Of a stretch of DNA of 64,000 nucleotides, positions 1 through 12,900 are shown one piece after another. Each line of letters begins with the position of its first letter. Positions within the stretch are counted from its first letter, which is position 1. The notes beneath the pieces were generated by a model. That model made no database searches. It saw only the letters and a list, made by a program, of their open reading frames with translations, and was not told the DNA's origin. Position numbers and translations under genes: made by a program. The stretch is taken from contig CAJQUW010004793.1 in the NCBI GenBank assembly GCA_907163375.1, positions 186,001 to 250,000 of the forward strand. Reading direction: 5' to 3'. The stretch comes from Prostheceraeus crozeri (taxonomy: Eukaryota > Platyhelminthes > Polycladida > Euryleptidae).

Positions 1-239
1 GAGACCAAAATTTACGAATATCAAGTTAACAAAAATATCAAAGAACCGTCAAAAATATCTGATCAGTTCCAATCAGCTAATTTAGATTTAGAGATCAAGC
101 AAATAAGCAAAAAATGTATTTCCTACATTACATGATTACAATGCCATAAGAGAACAACGGTGTTATATATATACAATTATATATTCGCATGACAAGGTAC
201 ATAAAAGGCAGGCATTCAACGCCTTCAAAAGTTGAAACT

Positions 240-1110
240 TTGAAGGCCGACGTGGTTTCGGAGAGCATGATGTCGAGAATGGAGTGAAGCAGTTTTTCGC
301 AGACCATGAAGCAAAAGATGAAGAGGGTGGTCGGGGGCCTCTTCTAATTCTTTTAGGGTTAAGCTTCCTTACGAGGTTTGAGAACTGCGACTACTGAGGC
401 ACGGCGCCACATGAATGGGATGTGGCTGCTGTTCAAGCAGGTATTGAAGCTTGGGGCCAAAATTCATTAGAAACTAACTGTGCATTTCATCTGGACCTGG
501 TGCTTTTCTAATCTTTAAATTGCGACAGGCAACATTAATTTCGTCAATAGTGAAGCTTAATTTCAGACGCTCTTCATTTGGCCGGACGTAGAGTTGATAT
601 TTGTCGCTTCATTTAACGCTGAAATGGTTTGTCCGCATCTTTATATAATCCATTTTTAATTAGGGTCTTGCCGATAACATTAGGGTGGACCGGGCATTTA
701 TTTTTGCCAGAATTTCTGCCTGTGAGCTTGTTGATAGTGTTCCACGCTACACGAGACGAATGCGTGAAATTGATATTTTTCACAGATTCTATCCATCTAG
801 CATGCCGCTTTTTGTTGACCGTCTCTCAATAAGTTTACTTGCTGCTGTATTTGTTTCGGTGGGATGGACCGTTAACTGGAAGTTGTGGAATAGATCATTG
901 TACTCGTCATCTCAAGTTGGAATATGCTCTTTTCGTTAGCCGCGAGGGATGCATTGCTTGGCCGTGGACTCAACAGCACGCGTGAAGACTAATAAACATC
1001 GTTAAGAGTATTCTTACATGGAATTGGAAGTTTCTCACTATCCTCATCAAGTAGTTCGGTAAAACGCATCCAGTTAGCCTTCCAAAAGTTCCACCTTGGA
1101 ATTGGCACTG
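240..1110 (-). mobile_element. LINE reverse-transcriptase fragment (Jockey/CR1-like group)
   Basis: On the minus strand, pieces of a non-LTR retrotransposon ORF2 read in order from high to low coordinate: PRWNFWKANW near 1044-1099, RHARWIESVKN near 781-810, a SR-AW-TINKLTGR stretch near 701-760, GPDEMHS near 481-500, WRRASVVAVLKPRK near 370-411 and EKLLHSILD near 267-301. This is the usual order from the linker after the endonuclease into the N-terminal reverse-transcriptase palm. The frame changes several times and stops occur throughout, so the copy is dead, lacks both ends, and no 3' tail is seen. The assignment to a Jockey/CR1-like group comes from the motif style only; RTE-like groups are not excluded. 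Confidence 0.7.
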
Positions 1111-3200
1111 TTTTAGTCAGAGATAGCAATGGAGGTGTCGTTATAAGTGATGGCCTGTGTTAAGACTTAGGAAAGCGACCGAGAATGGTTCGAACAGGAG
1201 TGGTACCATGTATTTGGGAGCAGAATGTGATACCCGGATTCGTACCTCTATTCTATCTGCCGGAGTGAAAGGCACTAGGCTGTTTAGGATCAAAAGCACA
1301 CTGAGATTATTCAGACTAGCCCAGGTTGACAGGTAAAACAATAGCATTAAGACACACTCATACCAGAGTAGAGGAGACGCAACGGAGAACGGAAAACACA
1401 GTTGTTGTGCTTGAAAACGCGTCCGTTTATATAAGTCACAGCCAAAGTATGAGGAGGAGACGCATCGGCAAATGAGGAGCGAGAAAACCTAAGTTCCGAG
1501 TTCAATCTCGGTAGTGGCACGATTGAATGCGCCTCGTTCAGAGAATTCAGAATCTGTATGTTTTGCCCCACTTTGTACCAGTCTGGACCAGTCTTTGGAT
1601 AGTTTTGTTTAGGAACATCTTTCAGGAGGAAAGGGGAAGTCATTCGAAAAATTTTCGAAGTTAGAATCCGTCGAAGACCATAAATGGAACAAACACGAAA
1701 GACTGATTTGACTATGTTAGAATCCTTCGCGGACACGAAACGGAAGTATAGCGAAACAATAATAATCTGCCTATCATTTTCCAACGAGTGGAAGGAAGGT
1801 AGCAACTGAGATTCCTCTAGGGGTATGTCAAACTATGTCAACTTATATCCAGGAAATGGGTCAAAATGGCCCCTGTCCCACAACCGCAGACAGGGGTGCA
1901 AATCGAAAATTTTCCCAGCCAAAGTCGATTTGTCAACACCATGATTTTCAAACTCAGAAACATCTTCCAGATAGGGAAGGAAGTCAAATTTTTTTTCTAC
2001 CCAAAATTCAGTTTTGAGACTTAGGTCCCCAGAGGGGCAGCCGATCCCGCTGAGTCGAATGGCGGTGATCCCAGGTCTCTAAGTGGCCAAAAAGTAAGTC
2101 AAAATGACATGTGTCCACCAACCGCGCTTTTTTTACACTGCTATTATTATTGTCTCGAATGGTCTAAAGTCTAAAATTCTATTATGATGGAAACTAAAAA
2201 ATTGAACAACGTGAAGGATAAACATAAAATAAAATTAGATTTCTGCAAGATAAACATCTTCGCGGTTCCTATTGTGAACAAAACTCCCAAGGCAAGCGGC
2301 TGGTTGCTGGCTGGTTGAACTCAGAAGGAAAGAAATATTTATAATTTTCGTACTGCTCCCTGTTCTCTATTTACCAACTGCGTGTTTTCCTACTAACTTC
2401 GTGGGAAAGCAAGTTGTGCAACTCTATCTAAGCTAAAGTGGCGATCGATTTATTACTTGAATTACTTCTTTTCTTTTAATTAATGATGATAGATAAGCAA
2501 AATAACGACCATTGCAAACAGGTAAACAACTATCGAATTTATTTATAAAAAAATTCTACGAGAAAGAAAAAAGTCGTCAAGTTTAAATAGGAATCTTTTG
2601 TAGAACCTTAGTTGTCAACCATAACTTTGATTTATTCATTTTGATACTTCAGTTTGCAAACGATGTCATTACATCTACTTTAACTCGGAAATCACATACA
2701 TGTATAATAGATTTCTCGTCATAGCTTCTCTTACATGAACATTGAACATAAAATACTCTTTATTTCTTGCAGAGTGATGACGCAAATACTACTTGATTAT
2801 TGGGTCAACATTAACGGTTTAAGCTGCATGAATGTATTGCTGGTAAAGTATTATAGCCGGCACCTTTTGGGTATCGATTTCTGATGAATTCATTTTTGGA
2901 CAAGTATTTATTACACCATTGGGTCTCAACTTCTACTCCAAAAGATCACTAAGCTGACTAACTACTTAACAATTGAAGGGGTCGGACGTATGAGGGGATA
3001 AGCCACGTTTTTTCAAAAACCGAGATTTTTCATCCCATGTAATGATAGATCTGAATGCTTCTTTTGGCTGAATCATGCGATGATTGAAAGTTCTCTTATA
3101 TGGTTTCCAGAAAGTGCATGAGGGAATAGGCCACGAAGTTCAGCATGAATAAAGGGATAAGCCACTATCTGTACTTTGTGGTGCAAGGTCCAAAGCAAGA
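1111..3200. other. No recognised gene
   Basis: A 152-codon open frame on the minus strand (1347-1805) resembles no family I know and may be chance or further LINE debris. The rest is AT-rich with no coding pattern. Confidence 0.5.
2992..3166 (+). repeat. Short repeated motif GGGATAAGCCAC
   Basis: Three imperfect copies of a 12-base motif occur near 2995-3006, 3124-3135 and 3154-3166 (GGGATAAGCCAC, GGAATAGGCCAC, GGGATAAGCCAC). They sit just upstream of the 108-codon frame at 3225. Function unknown. Confidence 0.4.
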
Positions 3201-3224
3201 AATGGACCATCATGTCGTTGTATA

Positions 3225-3551
3225 ATGTTCAGGTGTAACCTAGTGAAAGAGAAAAAGTTCAAAAGCAGTACCCATGTCTTCCTTCTAGCAGGCCATACAC
3301 TCATTTATGTGATCGAGACTTCAGCCACATGGAAGAATCAAGTCGAAGAAGAGAACATGTGTATTGATTGGTGTCCGGAATGGGCCGCAAGGATTTCTTC
3401 CGTCAATAGCTTTCACGAACAGATATTGGCACAATATTTCATTAATATTTCCGACCTTTCAATGAAGCGAGCATGGGATCATGAAGAAAACATGGGGTTC
3501 TCAAAGCACAAGTTTTACGATTTGACGTTGAAAATCCAGGAAAGATGTTGA
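3225..3551 (+). pseudogene. 108-codon frame, possibly a transposase-derived C-terminus
   Basis: The frame contains HVFLLAGHT followed about 50 residues later by ILAQYFINI. The spacing and flavour recall the C-terminal part of a DDE-like protein family common in animals, in which a V-F-L-x-GHT motif precedes an aromatic L-x-QYF-N-I segment. The residues expected between the two (a phenylalanine-glycine pair after the GHT) are not visible, so this would be a decayed copy at best. No terminal repeats were found around it. It may also be chance. Confidence 0.2.
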
Positions 3552-4290
3552 TAAGATCTCCTAAGATGTTGCTTCAAAATACATTATGTGGACTAAAATA
3601 GAACAGTTTTCACAAAGATGGAACAAATTTCAATCAATTTAATTTTAAAACTGAATGTCTTTAATTTTCTGAAAGATAGTGATCGTTTACTTTAAATGTT
3701 AAAATTTTGATAAAAGTAGACAATGTAAAATAAGATATTTTGACGTATATAAATTAACTTAAACGAAAGGATCAAATTAAACTTCGTCTAAATTAGCATT
3801 TTTTGAAGGATAGTGGACGTATACTGAAATTGGAGAGCCTTGATTAGGATACTTCAATAGTCGATAGTTGAGTACCTAGAGGGTATATGCCACATAAATT
3901 GGTTTGCATGTCTGCACTTGGCCGCCTGAATGAGTTAATATCATGCATCTTTATGTTCGCTGCTTGATCAGTTGATAATTCATGCACATAGGCTCGTAAC
4001 CTCTGATGTTCAGGGGACTAGCATGGAGATCACAGAGAAAGATCTTTTAAAAAATCATTGTAAGATAAAAAAAATTAAGAAATTACTTTATTTTAATTTC
4101 AAATTTGAACAGAGGCCGGCGATAGGTCTCAACCTGGAGAACCTTTATCTTTCAGAGTAGAAGTTGGTCGTCAGCTATCGTAAGCGGGATACCAGAGTGA
4201 AGAATAACTCAATCCGTAGAAAATTGCGTTTCTGAAGACAGACAAAACTAACATCACATCCACAACACAGAAAATTTGAGACCAACTGAT
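3552..4290. other. No gene seen
   Basis: AT-rich sequence with only short frames and no repeat ends that I can pair. Confidence 0.5.
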
Positions 4291-4299
4291 GACACACAG

Positions 4300-4475
4300 C
4301 CAGTGTTTTTGAGCGGATCGAAATTCCGCTTTCGATTGCTCATCGCTCATTTGCTCATAATCGCCCTGTCGCTCGCTCACCGCTCATTTCCTCAAAATAA
4401 TCCTTTCGCTCGCTCACCGCTCAAAATCATGAAAAAATGCCGCTCGCTCGCTCATTTCTCGATAATACCATCCTT
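4300..4475 (+). repeat. GCTC/GCTCACC low-complexity tract
   Basis: Imperfect repeats of GCTC and of the longer unit CGCTCGCTCACCGCTC occur near 4335, 4370, 4410 and 4440. Open frames on both strands here are by-products of the repeat. GAGCGG and GAACGAACGG motifs recur at 5320-5460 and 6790-6900, so these may be pieces of one dispersed family. Confidence 0.55.
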
Positions 4476-5317
4476 AATTCTGCAAACTTTTTATGCTCAG
4501 AGCTAATTCTATGCTTTAAATCAAATAGATACCTTTTATAGGCGTTGAAAGGAAATTCATCATTTCATTTTAGTTGAAATTTGAAACATACGATGAAACA
4601 ATGTAAATCATCATACCAATGTATTAAATTACTCGTAGCTATTGCACAAAATTAGTTGAAACAATATATTTTGATGAACATAGCCACAGAATTCTTTTGA
4701 CATGTCTAGAGATGGGCAATAATCTAAACTTAATCCTACATGCTGATCATATGAATCAGTGCATACAATTCTTGGCGCAATACTTGGACAAAATTCGCAA
4801 GGTGCGTTAAGAAACTATGTAAGAACTTATGTAATGCGTTGACAATTGAAAATGAACTTATTTGAAGTCGTGACAAAGTAATAGATAATTCCTAAAAGTA
4901 GCTAAAGATGACATACGTGACTTATGAGTGATTGAGTAATCAATAAATGCAAGAAATCTGCTATAAATAATATCGCTTGATAAACGAAATCGCTGGTTTA
5001 TGTGAAACAGCAAATGCTACACCGAAAAGGACCTGAGACATCGGCGCCAGCCGTCACTGAGACTTCGGTCCACTAAGCTCAGTATCTGTCAAGATGGTCG
5101 GTCCGCAGCAGCTCGTTGTGCCCATGTCCTACTTCCTTCTACCTTTGCACTCTTCTTCATGGTGATCTTTACACTTAAACACCGTTCCGGTGCATGTAGT
5201 ATACTCTCTGCGAAACCAAATCATAGCCAGAGAGGACACGCGAAGATTGGCATGTCACACAGATGACACTGAAGGTCGGTCCGGATTCCTCAACGTGTCA
5301 TATTAGCAGGGGTATAC

Positions 5318-5460
5318 ATGGCATTTGAACGAACGGTCTAAATGGTGCTTTTTTCATTTTTCTGATGAACGAATTATCGAAGTCTGAGATGCCGATGAAC
5401 GGTGATCGGAACGAATGGCTTTTTTGCTTGATTGAACGTGATTGAGCGGTAATTTAGCCC
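5318..5460. repeat. GAACGAACGG/GAGCGG-rich repeat, copy 1
   Basis: GAACGAACGG, ATGAACG-, GGAACGAATGG and ATTGAGCGG are packed into about 140 bases. The same words in similar order recur near 6790-6900, suggesting two diverged copies of one repeat. No coding potential. Confidence 0.35.
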
Positions 5461-6789
5461 CGGAAACCCAGCAAAAGAAATAATGGTAGAAAATCTTTGA
5501 TACATTCCAAAATTGCTTATTTACACATTCTGACTTCAATAAAGTAGTATTTTGAAATTTGAAGATATTTAATTGCCAATTTGGGCATGGATCACCACTA
5601 ACCCATTGGGCTTTCGTGGTGTAGTGAAACCTCGAACATTTCGATAAAAGAAAACTCAAATGATACTCTTCGAAATTGCTTGTTTGAGCATTAAGACTTC
5701 AGTTCAATGACAAAACAATGACAAGAGACTTGCTATTACACAATGATTCCATCTCTTGTTATTGATTTAGTGTTCCGAAAATACACCTACTTATTCTACT
5801 ACTCATCAGCTACTAAAATATCTGCGCTTATCACCATCAATGCGGTTCATCAGTGGTGAAAACTGAAGAAGTCGGACTGAAAAAGTTTCACGTCCTTCCA
5901 TGAAGCAACGAAATTTGTCATGATGCGCACTAAAGTGTCATTTAATTCATCACTTGGTCTCAAAGCATTGAACAGTTTGAATTCAAAAGCTGTGATGAGG
6001 TAGATCTACTTGCACTGTGGGTGCCAATCTGACCATTACTTTTAAAAATGGCAGGTATTATGTTGCTTTTGCATCAAGCAAAGTCATAAGCTGGGATCGG
6101 GCCCGATGCGGGCATCTCGATTTTTTCGGGAAGCGGGCATTCGCATGCAGGCACGGGTATTTACAATAATGGCTTAATCTGAGAATTCATGTCCGGTCAG
6201 TGGATATGCAGCTAGGTATTCATGGCGGCGTACATGACGTGGGCGTAATGCATGTAGCCTAGGCTCATTATGCAATTGAATCTAGTCACTATCGAATTTA
6301 GTCACATCGTATTCTTAAATCACTATTTCTGAAGACTAGACCTAGGCCTATGCTAGCTAGCAGGTTTCAAGCACTGTGTAAGCGAAGTGTCAAATGGGTG
6401 AACATCTACCCATCGTCACCTATAGCAAATTCGTGCAGCGTGATGCTGCTAAAGCGTATTGTAGGCTTATCATCACGACATAAGGAGTATGACTTTCTCC
6501 ATCGATTTTGATATTCTCTAGTTTGATTGGTTTTGATACAAAGGGCGCGTGTGACGTGTAACGCTTGACGTCAACTCATGTTTCGCATTGTCATTGTCGG
6601 ACAATACCGACAACGAATTTTCCGAGGGCAGCTTGTATTATTTCGCGATGTCAGATGGGAGAATATCCTGCATCGCCAGCTTCCACATTTCTCTGAAAAA
6701 ACCAATATCAGCTAGAAACGACATCACTATATAATAAGATTCGACAGCACTACGAGTATGTAGGGTCCATCAAAATTGAATATTGTTTT
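5461..6789. other. No gene seen
   Basis: No frame with recognisable content. Short frames only; base composition like the surroundings. Confidence 0.5.
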
Positions 6790-6900
6790 GACTTAGAAGG
6801 AACGATTGAGCGGGTGTTTTATGCCATGAACGAACGGAACGGGGGTGATAGCTCATTTGAGCGGTCAACAAACGAACGTGTCTGAAAGGCTAATGAGCGG
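6790..6900. repeat. GAACGAACGG/GAGCGG-rich repeat, copy 2
   Basis: GATTGAGCGGG, GAACGAACGGAACGG, TTTGAGCGG and AATGAGCGG recur in the same style as at 5318-5460. It directly precedes the Tc1 fragment at 6975. Confidence 0.35.
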
Positions 6901-6974
6901 AAGATCGCACGAATTGGGAAAAATATGACCGTTCTAATGCTGGGTATGAAACACAATGATCGAAAGACATTCCT

Positions 6975-7304
6975 AATCGTTTTTTACATGGAGGAGTCAG
7001 GACGATTGCAGGAAATTGCTTATCTGGGGAGCCATCTTGGATTGATGGTCGCAGTTCACTGCATGTTATGAGGGAAAACATGAACTCTGAACGCTACCGT
7101 CGAGTGATCGAAGAACATGTTTATCCTTTAGCATGCAGTTTAGGTGATCCATCATCTGATTTCATTCTCATGGATGACAATGCTCCATGCCATCGTGCCA
7201 GTGCAACTCCATTGTATAGAAGACAGGCAGGAAAACGAACCTTAGACTGGCCAGCAAGGTCTACTCCCTTTCAACGACTAGGCCCTAACTGGGCAAACAT
7301 ATAA
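6975..7304 (+). pseudogene. Tc1/mariner transposase remnant (catalytic core only)
   Basis: The open stretch 7068-7304 reads MNSERYRRVIEEHVYPLA, then FILMDDNAPCHRA and TLDWPARS. These are the second catalytic aspartate region (MDDNAPCHR) and the WPARSPDLNP block of Tc1-type DDE transposases, which cut and paste transposon DNA in the nucleus. The last block is corrupted right after WPARS, where the family has SPDLNPIE, so the third acidic residue is absent. Upstream, out of that frame, a few residues resembling the GISWDGRS block are visible from about 6975. N-terminal DNA-binding domains are missing. This copy is unrelated to the element at 8080. Confidence 0.8.
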
Positions 7305-7446
7305 CAAAGAAAAATATTTAATATGATATAAGATGCAAATTTATTCAATTATAGTTAGAAAACGTGCTGTTTACTTTAAAATGTCTAGTTCTAACCAATT
7401 TCTAACTATTTTCCCGCAGGAAGCCCACTATAAATTGTGCTTTTTC

Positions 7447-7807
7447 TTTTCGTAGCACCAGACTGCGAGAGTTTTTTCCTCTGAAGTCTTCTACCCCGAG
7501 GTCCCTTGTCTCATCGGTGGTTTATGAATTCAGGTGTACTGGTGATCAGTATACCACATACATCGGTGAGACAACACGACATCTAGGTAGAAGATTTTAT
7601 GAACATGTGTCAAGACCTGGTCCAATTTTCGACCATTTGCTTGAATGTAATACCTGCAGCAGACGTGACATCATGAACAATGTTTCAATCATTTACAAAA
7701 CTCATTTTGTTCGTATTTCCGAGGCCCTCTTCATAAAGAAGAGGTCCCCAATTTTAAACAGTCAACTTTCTCATTCAGGCTCTTCATCTTATCTTTCTGT
7801 TTTCTGA
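7447..7807 (+). mobile_element. Penelope-like element, GIY-YIG 3' end
   Basis: The 96-codon frame at 7517-7807 begins VYEFRCTGDQ and continues YIGETTRHLGRRFYEH, the GIY-YIG endonuclease core of Penelope-like retroelements. A downstream acidic position occurs in the segment RISEALFIKKRSP. Residues typical of the linker (FRSTRLRELFPLK) are readable in the adjoining 70 bases from 7447. The reverse-transcriptase part is not seen upstream, so the copy is strongly 5'-truncated, as is usual for these elements. It is a fossil. Confidence 0.85.
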
Positions 7808-8079
7808 TGTCTCTTCTTTTTTTTGCCTTTAGTGGTTATACCATTTCTTTGGTGTTTTGAACATAGTCTTTGCTGACCACAGATTTACCTATGTTTTATA
7901 GTACTCTATAGCTTGATAATTTTGAATATCTTCTGTAGAAATCTATGTGCATGTACTCTTCAGTTAGATTGTTTCCCTGATGACGGTAAGTTGTTCCTAC
8001 AGAAAGGCCTTGGTTTGCATTCAAAATTATTTAAGTACAATTTGCGATGAAAAGTGGTCATTTTGCTATTTTAATTTTA

Positions 8080-9904
8080 CTCAACAAAAGCTAAACCTTC
8101 CTCTGCAATTCCCTTCTGCTACAGAAGAAAATCTCGTCCGTGAAGCTTCATGAACAGAGATAAACCATCTCGCGATCGTTGGCTGTCAGAGACGCACACG
8201 GCGCATGTCAGATGAACTAACTAGACCTTTTGTTGGTGTTATTCGCATGCTAATATTGAACAACAAAGGTCAATACATCAAATGTATAATGATTAAGTAA
8301 TTCAATAAAACATCTGAAGGTAGCACATGTTTACACGAGTGTTTATCGGCTAAAATCATGTTATTTCTATTTTATGCATGTAATTTAGCTTCCGTTATCT
8401 GATTCATGCAAGGAATTCTAACATCAGTTTTTTGTGAGTATTGACTGATTAACTGTATAATCAGAGTCGATAAGCATAAAAAATCTGCAGCCCTGCCCCA
8501 TGCAATCAATATGAAGGAGAAAATAATGATCTTATCCAGAAAGTCAACGTCTATTAAAGAAAATTACGTGTACAGCTGATACTGAAAGTAAGTAATGTGT
8601 GCATGCTTCCCGAGCACGGAGAAGAGCAGCCACGTGTCGTGTCATGTCTAGCACGAGTCGGTTGATAATCACCTGAGGAAGTTGTTGCCAAGCCTCCGTG
8701 ATAGCTTCCCTAAGTTCATTGGCATTTTGAGGAGGGTGATTGTGTTAAAGGATCCTCCTCTTCATGAGATCCCAGACATGCTCGATGGGGTTCATGTCTG
8801 GGGATCTGGAGGGCCATCGGAGAGTTCGGATGCCCAGCTCCTCCTTCAGTTCACTAACACAAGCCGCTCGGTGTGGTGGCGCATTGTCGTCTTGTAGGAT
8901 GCAATGCTGAAGCCCACCGAACTTTGAATTGGCGAAAGGAACAAAGTGCTATTGCAGTATCTCCGCATAGGTCTCGCCTGACACGTTCCTGTCCAGCACA
9001 ACGAGTTCCGTCCTCCCGTTCAACGCGATTCCAGCCCAGACATGGACGGAGATGCCTTGTGATTCGTGTATCTGGACACAATCCGGCTGGAATGCTTGAC
9101 CGGGGCCTCTCCAAACACCTACTCTGCTGTCGCTTTGGAAGAGGCGGAAGCGAGTCTCGTCGGTGAAGACGACCCTTCTCCACTGCTGGATACGCCAGTG
9201 GGCTCATTGAATGGCCCATCGCTCCCTAGCTGCTACGTGGGCAGGGCTAAGTTGCAACCGCTTCCTCATCCTTCTGGATCGCAAACCGTACTCTCGGAGA
9301 CTCACTCTGATCGTGTCCGAGCTGAGAATCAAGGCAAGGTGGCCTTTCTCACCCCATATTAACCTGAGGAGAGTGGCCGGAAGAGTTCGATTGGCCCGTG
9401 CTGGGTGTACTAGGCGTACTAGGCGTCGGTCGGCCCTTTGCGTAGTCTGACGTCGGACTGTTCCACAGTTGCCATGAAGAACAGCCCCAGTTCTCCTCCA
9501 TTCTGCAAGAAGCTCATGAATTGTTTTCGGAGCTCGACCAAAGTAACAGGCAGTGGCTTTACAAAAGCACCCTGATTCAACCATCCCAACTGCCCGTAAC
9601 CTTTCTTCTTTAGTCATGTGACGCACCATGATCAGCTCAAGAGTCAAGACCAAGACCAGTTTGATTAAGTTGATTGATTTCATTTATAGATCTGTTAATT
9701 AGACATCAATTGACCTTTGTTGTTCAATATTGACATGCGAATAACACCAACAAAGGGTCTAATTAGTTCATCTGACATGCGCCGTGTGCGTCTCTGACAG
9801 CCAACGATCACGAGATGGTTTATCTCTGTTCATGAAGCTTCGCGGACGAGATTTTCATCTCCAGCAGAAGAGAATTGCAGAGGGGGTTTAGCTTCTGTTG
9901 AGAG
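8080..9904 (-). mobile_element. Tc1-like DNA transposon, full length with long TIRs, inactive
   Basis: The two ends are inverted copies of about 195 bases (8080-8274 and 9709-9904), more than 90% alike by eye, and both are followed outward by TA (8078-8079 and 9905-9906), the Tc1/mariner target duplication. Between them a single minus-strand transposase frame runs 9629 to 8544. Total length of 1.8 kb and long terminal repeats are typical of Tc1 families with extended TIRs. The transposase carries three in-frame stops, so the copy cannot move by itself. Confidence 0.9.
8544..9629 (-). pseudogene. Tc1 transposase pseudogene (DD34E type)
   Basis: Starting at MVRHMTKEERLRAVG, the frame gives an N-terminal helix-turn-helix (residues about 1-60), a second DNA-binding region with SRRMRKRLQLSPAH, then the catalytic core: VVFTDETRF, LQDDNAPPHR and WPSRSPDMNPIEHVWD. 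All three acidic residues are present. The frame is kept throughout about 361 codons with no net shift, but three codons are stops: after RERWAIQ, after YAEILQ and after MKRRIL. Each fits a C-to-T or G-to-A change from a Gln or Trp codon. I chose the ATG at 9629 because MVRHMTKEER matches family starts; an upstream in-frame ATG at 9683 is probably incidental. Confidence 0.9.
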
Positions 9905-9910
9905 TAAATG

Positions 9911-12900
9911 TAATTGTAAATCCAATGGGAAGTAGGTTAAAGTTCTTCGGCATTATTGAGATTTTCAATGTTTTCTCGGATTAGTGAAAAATACTAAATC
10001 TAAAGTAGGGTCGGGCAACCTCCGGCCCTCAGATTGTTTATTAATCGGCATTGCATCTGGCCCGACAGACTTGTGTTTGATTTATGTTTCAAATTGCCCG
10101 AAATCCCGACTCACTTCTTCGACACATTAAGCGTTCATCCAAAACTTATGATTGTCTATTCGTTGCTGAGATCACAGACTTAGAGCGGTACAGATTATAC
10201 CAATACATGTACATGTAAAGACATTATCCAAACATGTGTCTCTTTCGAAACAATCGTTTCTGTACTGGTATCGTGATGACGCGATTCGCTCTATGTTGCT
10301 CGCCAGTGTTTTCTACGTCCTTGGTGTACGTGGTTCACGCAATTGCCCAAGTAATCACATCAACGTTTGCTTTGCTGTCATCATAGAGGCCGCCACGTTA
10401 TCATAAGTGCACTTGTTGCTTCAATGAAGCAATTTCAATCTTCATATAAATGATTAAAATGTCAAGTGGTTCATAACAAGCAATCGATATTGACAACATG
10501 GAAGACAGTCGTGTTCCTTTATCATGGCCCAAATAAAAGCCGATGAAATTATGTTGTAGCCTGCGTTATGGAGAGGTCGACCGCTCCTGTTCTAGAGCCA
10601 TAATTTTTGACACATAATTGTCTTCAGGTAGTTTCCCATCACATGCATGAGTTACTCTGATGCTAAACTGTCGTGTTCGACCACATAGGAGGATTGCTAG
10701 ATCTGATGGCTTTTAGCTTCGTCGGCTAAGGTACATGAACATAATAGAAAATGACATGAAAATGCAGGCTCTACCGTAGACTTAACACTTTTCACGAATT
10801 CAAAGAAAAATCTCATTTTGCCGAAAATTTCAATCTGCCTGACATTGGATTTACATGTGTTTTTATTTGATCCTTTCTGCCCATGATAGGAACCGGTTAG
10901 AATTCGGCAGACGCGCAGATCCGTAATAGCCATGGAGTACACTACTCTTTCTGTGAAAGTCTCTTTTCCTAGAGAGGCTGGTTCTGGCTGCCGGATTGTA
11001 CTTGCTTGAACCGATGGAGCTTAAGTAACTGGTTACCAGTCGAAGAAATCGAATCAACGTTTGAGAACTGTTGTACTAACTGTAATGCGTTTATTTTCGA
11101 ATTTAGGCGGGATCTTGAAGCCCGATGAAAAACAAGGTCTCGGTGTTACAAATGTGTCTTAATAAAGTGTCAATGAAAGTGACAAATGGCAGGATGAACC
11201 AATCCATAAATATAGCCGATGCTGCAATTCTGCTGATGAACACCAACGCAACGGTAGACCAGGCCTAGTCTCATTGTCTGCAATTATGATGATTCTGCAG
11301 GCTGTACATTTGTACAACATGCACTGAGCACCTTCTAGAAGGAGTGCATCAGCAGACTTTAATTTTGAGACAGTGTTCATATTCATATCCTATTTTTCCA
11401 ATCACTGTTGAGCTTCCCCTGTCGATCTGATGATAGTCCCGGGAAAACATAACCAAATCCATAGGAACATGCATGGCTAATAATTTGAATCATTTTTCTT
11501 ACTTCTTTCATTGTTTATTTGATTTGTTTGTAGACAATAGACTCATATAAAATTGCTTTGCAGCTCTAATCTTGAACAGTGATCAGAACGTCTGCAACCA
11601 TGAAAATCTATTATCAATCGAAAATTGATCAGTGTATTAATTGGCATGTGTCAAGAAATATCTTTTGAGAAATGCGATCACGCTAGGAGTGTTCAATCTA
11701 GGCTGCTTTTCATCACTGTTCACATTGACTAACACCAAATCCTTTTCAATGACACCTAAAAAAGAAGAAATCTTTTTAAAGAATACAAGATGACCAAGAC
11801 CGACTGAAAACAGTTGTCAGTCACACCAGTTGGCAATTTACAGTCGGCAGCTTGATATTGACCTTCGGATACCGGTTGCAGAGGTCTTTCAAAGCCGAAG
11901 GATCCACCTATTAACCTGCCTTTGCATGATCGAGTATAGATGGCGCTGGACACCAAATGCTTGTCAACTTTTCTGGCTAACTTCTGGTCAACTTTTTCAA
12001 CATTTGTGGCGCGTCCTGTATGACCAAATAAGATAAATGGAGCATCTGCAGCTGTGATTTAAGAATTTATTAATTGATGAAATTTAAATGATAATAACAA
12101 TGATTAATTGAGCATGCAGATATCTCAGCTACATAGTTTATTTTATAGCATTTCCCCTCACAGAAGATTCAGAATTGCAATTTTCACAGACTATCATAAA
12201 TTTGGTAAGTTCAGGTTGATGCATTCGGGTCAGGTCGAGTTCGATGTCTGTGTTGAAGTTGGCCTCTATATATATTTAGTACTTACTATCGATCCAGCAC
12301 ATTTTGAAAAAGTGCATTTTGAAAATCCCGGAATATCTACGTTTGTACTATGCAAGTTGACTTACTGGGAAAAGGATCATCTGCAATGTGTGTCTCCATT
12401 ATATTCACTTCTGGTAACAGTGGTAAGAGCGTACATGTAGCTTAATTGCTTCAGCCCATGGAAAGTTATCAGAAGAATTTAGAAAGCTGCCTAAAGCAAT
12501 GTTTGAAAATCTTAGTCATAAATTACTTGATATTTGATACTTTTGATTCAGCATTGCTTCATTAGAGATGTTTTCAAATTGACAGCACGTCTTCTTGCAG
12601 AAAATATTCGTCTATCAATTTTCTTTCCACTCTTACTGGATTACAAAAGCACACAGAAGCTCGCTAAATGTCTGCATTTTTTATCTTCTCGGGTCACTTT
12701 TGAAAAATTGACTTTCCTTTCCCTTCATTGAGTTTGATAGCAATGCTGTAGAGCAAACTAAGTCGACATTTTGTCAGTTTACCATTGAAATGTATCTCAT
12801 GAATCATTGATCGTGTAGCAGGATATTCAAACAAGACTCAAACATTTCTACCTCTAATTATGTAAAAGGATTTGTTCACTATTCAAACATTAAAGATAAA

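Noticed and set aside
1347-1805. 152-codon minus-strand frame as a host gene
   Set aside because: No recognisable domain, start context or splice signals; may be chance or repeat debris.
4276-4506. 76-codon frame through the GCTC repeats
   Set aside because: Product of low-complexity sequence; no domain or conservation sign.
8682-9450. Several plus-strand and off-frame open stretches inside the Tc1 element
   Set aside because: They overlap the conserved transposase frame and have no family features.
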